In this document: positions 4,904-10,800 of the stretch, in pieces | Position numbering within the stretch: position 1 is the first letter of the stretch | Layout of the letters: every line of letters begins with the position of its first letter | From: Baffinella frigidus | Taxonomy: Eukaryota > Cryptophyceae > Cryptomonadales > Baffinellaceae | Reading direction: 5' to 3' | Assembly (NCBI GenBank): GCA_026770585.1 | Contig: MU646319.1 | Location: 1,183,625-1,194,730, forward strand | Length of the DNA: 11,106 bases | The notes under the pieces: generated by a model | Databases searched by the model: none | Seen by the model: the letters and a program-made list of their open reading frames with translations, nothing else | What the model was told of the DNA's origin: nothing | Made by a program: the position numbers and the translations under genes

Positions 4904-7796
4904 GTACGCGCGCACCCTCGCCCGCAGCGCCCCTTGCGTGCGCGCACAACGCAACGCTGACACGCGTGTGGTTGCAGGGGAAGATCTTCAAGATCCATCT
5001 CTGCGGAGACAGGATCTACTCCTGCTGCAACTGCCGAACGCATTTGGCCAAGCACGACCAGATCGTCTCAAAAGTGCTGCCCTCCTCCCGCCCGCCGAAG
5101 TAGAGAACGTCGCTCGTTCATGGTTGGCGGATTTGTCCGCGGGGGGGGTCGCGCGGCGACCACCCCTCTCGGATACAGATCGGGGGGTTCTGAAAAATTA
5201 TGTCAAGACTATATTTGGTCTCACCAATATGGCTCTTGCCCGCTCCAAAGTTGACGGATTTGTACCACACATACACGCACACGCATGTCAAACTGAGAAC
5301 AGTCAGCCAACCCGTGTGAGGCAGAGCTAGCACCCCTCTGAACCTCTCGCGAATGGAGGAACGAGCCAGAGCTAGTGAGTTGGGAGGGATGGGGGCACGG
5401 AGTAGGGCGCATTTTCCCGAGAGGCGCAACAGGGAAAACTTGCAGGATAGCAGTGGGTAGGAGGAGCCACAAGATTTCAGCTAAGTCAACCAGCTCACCG
5501 AAGTCAACTTTCCCCTGATTTCGTTGAGATGGACCCTGCCACCATGGCAGGCATTTGACTTACGGCGCTGGTTTTCAGGGGGAGTTGACTTCGGCGAAAT
5601 GTTCTGGCTCCGAGTGCAGTGGGTAGGAGGAGCCACATCACCCGCGCCCCTCAGAGGGCACATCCCCCGCGCCCCTCAGAGGCCTCTCTCTCCCTTCTAA
5701 AACTGGGCTGGCCATGCTCCACATTGAGAGCAGAAATTCCAGGACAAACGGGCAACTAAATTGCTGAGCACTGCCCCCCCCCCCCTTCACCCGCAGGCAT
5801 TTCAAGGGAGGTACTGTCTACACCTGAAACCTAAACCCTACACCCTAAACCCTACACCCCAAACCCCAAACCCTAAACCCTAAACCCTCCATCTGCAGGC
5901 GTTCCAAGGCAGGCGCTGTCTACACCCTACACCCTACAACCTAAACCCTAAACCCCAAACCCCAAACCCCACACCCCAAACCCTAAACCCTAAACCCGCA
6001 GGCGTTCCAAGGGAGGCACGGCCGGGCGTACCTCTTCAGCAACGTGTAAGCCTCACCGTAGGAACCCCCCTAGGTCCCTACGGGTCGCCTACCGTAGGGT
6101 CCTCGGTCTGATCGCTTAGGGGTTATTCAAAACCCCTTCAACGTCCGCTGTGTGGGCGGCGGCGTACCAGATAAGCTCAGGATGGTCGAACCGTAGGAAC
6201 CCCCCTAGGTCCCAAACCCCAAACCCTAAACCCTTCATTCGCAGGCGTTCCAAGGCAGGCACGGCCGGGCGTGCCTCTTCAGCAACGTGGTTCCATTAAA
6301 AATGTTACCATGAAAAACGTTATAATGGCTTTACTACACACGGCCGTGATCAACACGTGACCACCTCGTGACCACATCAAGTCGTAAAATCGGTTGAGAC
6401 ATGTCAGCACGCCCCCCTCCACCAAACCCTAACCCCTAAACCCTCCACCCGCAGGCGTTCCAAGGGAGGCACGGCCGGGCGTACCTCTTCAGCAACGTGT
6501 AAGTCTCCCGCCAGTTGACTAACCTGAGCATATCTGGTACACTGCCGCCCACACAGCGGACTTTGAAGGGATTTTGAATAACCCCTAAGCGAAAGACCTA
6601 GGACCCTACGGTAGGCGACCCGTAGGGACCTAGGGGGGTTCCTACGGATCAGGTAACGGCCGGGCGTACCTCTTCAGCAACGTGTGAGCCTCCCGCCAGT
6701 TGACTGCATCCGGGAGCAAGTAGTTTTGTTTAAAAAATCTGCATAAAAATTACTACACAATTGCTTCGGACGTGACCCGTTGTGTGGTAATTTTCATTGC
6801 CAGATTTTGAAAGAAAAATACTTGTTCCCGGATTAGACTAATCTGAGCGTATCTGGTGCACCGCCGCCTCGGATTAGGCATCGCCCTGGTGCAAAAATCA
6901 CCCGGATCACCACACAGCGGGCTACGAAAGGCGTTTCGGCCCAAATCGGGGCACCTTTCCGTTGCCTTATCCATAGGAACCCCCCTATGCCCCTACGGGT
7001 TGCCTACCGTAGGGTCGTAGGTCTTGTCGCTTAAGGGTCATCCAAAAATCCCTTCGAAGTCCACTGTGTGGCAGTCAACTGCCTCGCCGCGCCCAAACAG
7101 CTCCAAACTCGTAGCTCTGTCTCAGGCTGTTTGGGCTCACCGATTTGGTGGGCCCGGGCTCGTTTCCGCTCCGAAGTTGACGGGTTTGTACCGCATGCCT
7201 GAGGATGTCAACTTGAGAATAGTCCGTCAACCCGGGTGAGGCAGCGCTACCACCAGCCCTGTGAGGCGGACCAAATCAACGATTGTTTGGATCTATTTCC
7301 TCGGGCGGCACATTCATTTTTGAAGGAGCCGCCCGAGGAATTGGCGCTTTTCCAGCCTTGATTTGGTCCACCTCGGAGGGCTGGTGGTACGAGGTTCGAT
7401 CGCGATCGAAGGCTGGGGCCGGGCTTACCTTTTCAGCAACGTTAAGACCTCTTCCTTCTTCTCTTCTTCTTTATTAAACTTCAGCCTGGAGGTGAGTGGT
7501 TCAAAAGAGTGGATCACTCACCTCCAGGCTGAAGATTAATAAAGAATAACTCTACGTCGGCCCCCGTGTCCAGCCCCTCCTGGCTGGACACGGGGCCAGT
7601 TTGACACCCTTTTGACAGTGTTTTGTTCTTTTCGCGTGGCCCAAAGATGTGACGATCTCTCGCGCTCTCTCCCTTCCCTCTCCTGACTCTCGCTCTCTCG
7701 CCTCTCCCGACTCTCGCTCTCTCCTTCTAGACACCCCTCCCCCACACACACACTCTCTCTCTCTCCTTCTCGCTCTTTCTCTCTCTCTCGCGCGCG

Positions 7797-7839
<43 letters not shown>

Positions 7840-10800
7840 GCAGAACCCCCCCTGACTCCTCTCTCTGCGCCGCAGGGTGGACATCACGCCGCTGACATAT
7901 CCGTAGGAATCACCCCATGTCCCTACGGATTGCCTACCGTAGCGTCGTGGAGATTGTCCACTTGGGGGTTGTTCACGCATCCACTCGTGGGTTATTCACG
8001 GGATTATCCACTCGGGGGTTAATCACAAAATCCTTCCCCCGTGCTGGTCTTGTAATAAATAAAATCTCTCTTTCCCCCGCAGGGTGGATATCACGCTGGG
8101 CCCGCTGCAGGAGGATCGGGCCACCCCTTCCCCGAGCGTTCCGCGGGCTCATTCGCACCTCTGCTATAACAATCTCTGAATCGCGGCGCACCCCCCGCAG
8201 GGTGAATATCACGCTGGGCCGCGGGAGGACCGGTTTCTCATCACGGGGTTGCACACGGTGGCTGACATATCCGTAGTAACCGCCGTATGTCCCTACGGGT
8301 TGCCTACCGTAGGGTCCCGGGGATTATCCACTTGTGGGTGATGCACGAAACCCTTTCCCCCGCAGGGTGAATATCACGCTGGGCCTTCATATGCGGAAAC
8401 AGTATAAAAATACGGTTTTTGGCCACGCGTAAAGTTGATTCCCCCCTTGAAAACAAGCCACTTCTGGCGTATCATCACAAAACACGCCAAAAGTGGCTTG
8501 TTTTCAAGGGGAGAATCAACTTTACGCGTGGCCAAAAACAGTATTTTTATACTGTTTCCGGAGATAAGCCTGCTGCAGGAGGACCGGGGCATCCCTTCCC
8601 CGAGCGTTCCGCGGGCTTATTCGCACCTCTGCTATAACAATCTCTGAATCGCGGCGCACCCCCCGCAGGGTGAATATCACGCTGGGCCCGCGGGAGGACC
8701 GGATTCTCATCACGGGGTTGCACACGGTCGCTGACATATCCGTAGTAACCGCCGTGTGTCCCTACGGATTGCCTACCGTAGGGTCCTACCACGGAAAACA
8801 CTGAGGAGCCCACCAGCGAGAACACCTAGGAGTCTATCAAGGAGAACTCGGAGGAGCCTACCAAGGATTATCCACTTGGTTTTTTTTCACGAAATCCTTC
8901 CCCCCGCAGAGTCAACATCACGCTGGGCCCGCGGGAGGACCGGATTCTGATCACGGGATTGCACACGGTGACTGACGTCTACTGCAACTGCTGCCAGAAC
9001 ATCCTCGGCTGGAAATATGTAAAGCCCCAAACCCGAAAACCGGGGGCTAACCCTACACCCTGAACGCTAAACGTGACCCAGAGGCCCTGAAACCCGACAC
9101 TGCAACTGCTGCCTGAACATCCTCGGCTGGACATACGTGAGAAACGCTAAACATGAACACTGGAACCCCCGGATCCCGAACCCCGACTCCCGAACCCTGA
9201 AACCGCAAAACTCGGATCCAGACGTGTACTGCAACTGCTGTCAGAACCCAAACCCCCAACCCCAAACCCCTAAACCCATAAACCCCCAACTCCGAACCTG
9301 CTACTCACCACGCTGAGTGAGAGGTGCGCGTGTTGACCTGGCGACTGAGGAGATCAGATAAGCCAGTCGGAAGGGTACGCCCTTCCGGATAAGCCAGTCG
9401 GAAGGGTCCTAAGATAAGGTAAGCCAGTCGGAAGGGTCCTAAGTGGACACCTCCACTTTACCTGCCCTCAGCGACAGCGGAAGAAACCTCAGTGAAACCG
9501 AAACCCCTAAACCCTCAGCCTGGCGCCCGAACCCCACACCCTACACCCTCCTGCCTCCCCCACACTCAAGCCTCGTGTTTTTTTTCTCTCTCTACGGAAT
9601 AACCTGGGATAGGCCCGCCTCGGGAGATCTCTTGCTCATGGGGGCGGGCCTATCCCCAACCTCGTGTGGAACCCCTCAATCAGGTGCGCGGCCCTGAAGG
9701 CATCTGGGTCACGACCCTGCTAGAAAAGAGTGCGAAGAGATTTCCGGACACACGAAACACGAAGCCAGGCCGCTGGGCCAGGCCGCTGGGCGGTTAACTT
9801 TAAGGATTTTCTAGTACGCATTTGGTCACGTTACCGCTACATCTAGGGGTACCGAAACCCTCGAGGCCCACCGTGTTGAATAGTGCTCGGGCAGCTGACC
9901 CCACGCCTCTTCGTGTATAGAACCCTCAGCCTGGCGCCCGAACCCCACACCCTACACTCTGCTGCCTCCCTCACGCTCCAACTGTGCTCGGGCAGCTGAC
10001 CCCACGCCTCTTCGTGCCTGAGGACTAGCCTGGGATAGGCCCGCCTCGGGAGATCTCTTGCTCTTGGGGGCGGGCCTATCCCCAACCTCGTGTTTTTTTC
10101 TCTCAACGGAATGCCTCAGATCCGCCAGAGTCTCCTCACTCTGATAGGGTAACGGCCTGAAAATGGGGTAGTTAGGCCTACGGCATTGCCTAGGACCTCC
10201 TACCGTAGGCCGAGACTTTTGGTCCCAGGATCCCTCGGCCTACGGTAGGAGGTCCTAGGCGATGCCGTATGCCAAACTACCCCATTTTCAGGCCGTTACC
10301 CTATTAACTCATGCAGAGAGAAAAAAAACGCATGCATTACGGATCGAAACCAACGTGGCCACTATCCCTTGAGTGGCCAGGTGGTCAAATTGGCCAGGTG
10401 GTCAAATTTGACCACCAAGAGGTCCTAGGCAGGTCCTAGGACCCTACGGTAGGGCGTATGAGCCTACTGGGCACTTAAGGGATATGGCTAGTCCGCACAC
10501 CCTACCCTCAGCTTGAGCGTCCCGCGGGCGATCTGACCAATGCACGATGCGTCCCTCCTCCATAAACCGCTCTTCCCCATCAATAAACGGCTCTTTAAAC
10601 GCAATTTAACGGCTCTATACACGCAACAAACGGCGCGCTAAACGCAAAACCACTCGGTGGGCTCCGAAGGTTTCGTTGACCCCGGATTCTGGGGTGTTAC
10701 GTGACCAAGTTGTCTTAGAAAGTCCCTAAAGTTAATTATCTCAGGGTACGTTGACTTTTGATGAAAGGTTCGTAGTCCACCGTGTGGGACGGCGCTTCCC

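Larger units (their letters stand above)
9511..10093. repeat. Imperfect segmental duplication, offset 411-426 bp
   Basis: Block 1 (9511-9667) and block 2 (9922-10093) share ACCCTCAGCCTGGCGCCCGA-ACCCCACACCCTACAC at the start and CCTGGGATAGGCCCGCCTCG through CCAACCTCGTGT at the end. A 33-bp piece, GTGCTCGGGCAGCTGACCCC-ACGCCTCTTCGTG, is also repeated at 9883-9915 and 9984-10016. Between them, 9668-9880 contains only a 13-bp tandem (CCAGGCCGCTGGG, twice, 9765-9790) and nothing else I recognise. Confidence 0.85.

Noticed and set aside
4450-5055. 201-residue minus-strand open frame
   Set aside because: Antisense to Yippee exon 2 and the GC-rich promoter region, with no recognisable domain. A good donor at 4530 inside it is better explained by a leader intron of the left gene.
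4698-5330. 210-residue + strand open frame
   Set aside because: It runs out of frame through Yippee exon 2, both flanking introns and a GTTGAC-family element. The overlapping frame has the conserved Yippee sequence.
7562-7595. Rho-independent terminator or tRNA/miRNA gene
   Set aside because: A strong stem but no T-run, no gene end and a eukaryotic context. No cloverleaf or tRNA boxes are visible here or elsewhere in the window.
7552-7980. Arg/Glu-rich 142-residue minus-strand frame and Ser/Leu-rich + strand frame
   Set aside because: Both are translations of the CT microsatellite and neighbouring palindromes. RS-like composition here comes from the dinucleotide repeat.
8201-8270. Alternative functional exon 4
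   Set aside because: A single-base deletion after LG shifts the frame, and the cysteine pair is missing.
9356-9442. CRISPR array
   Set aside because: Only three adjacent units with almost no spacer between them, in eukaryotic intron DNA. It is a simple tandem repeat.
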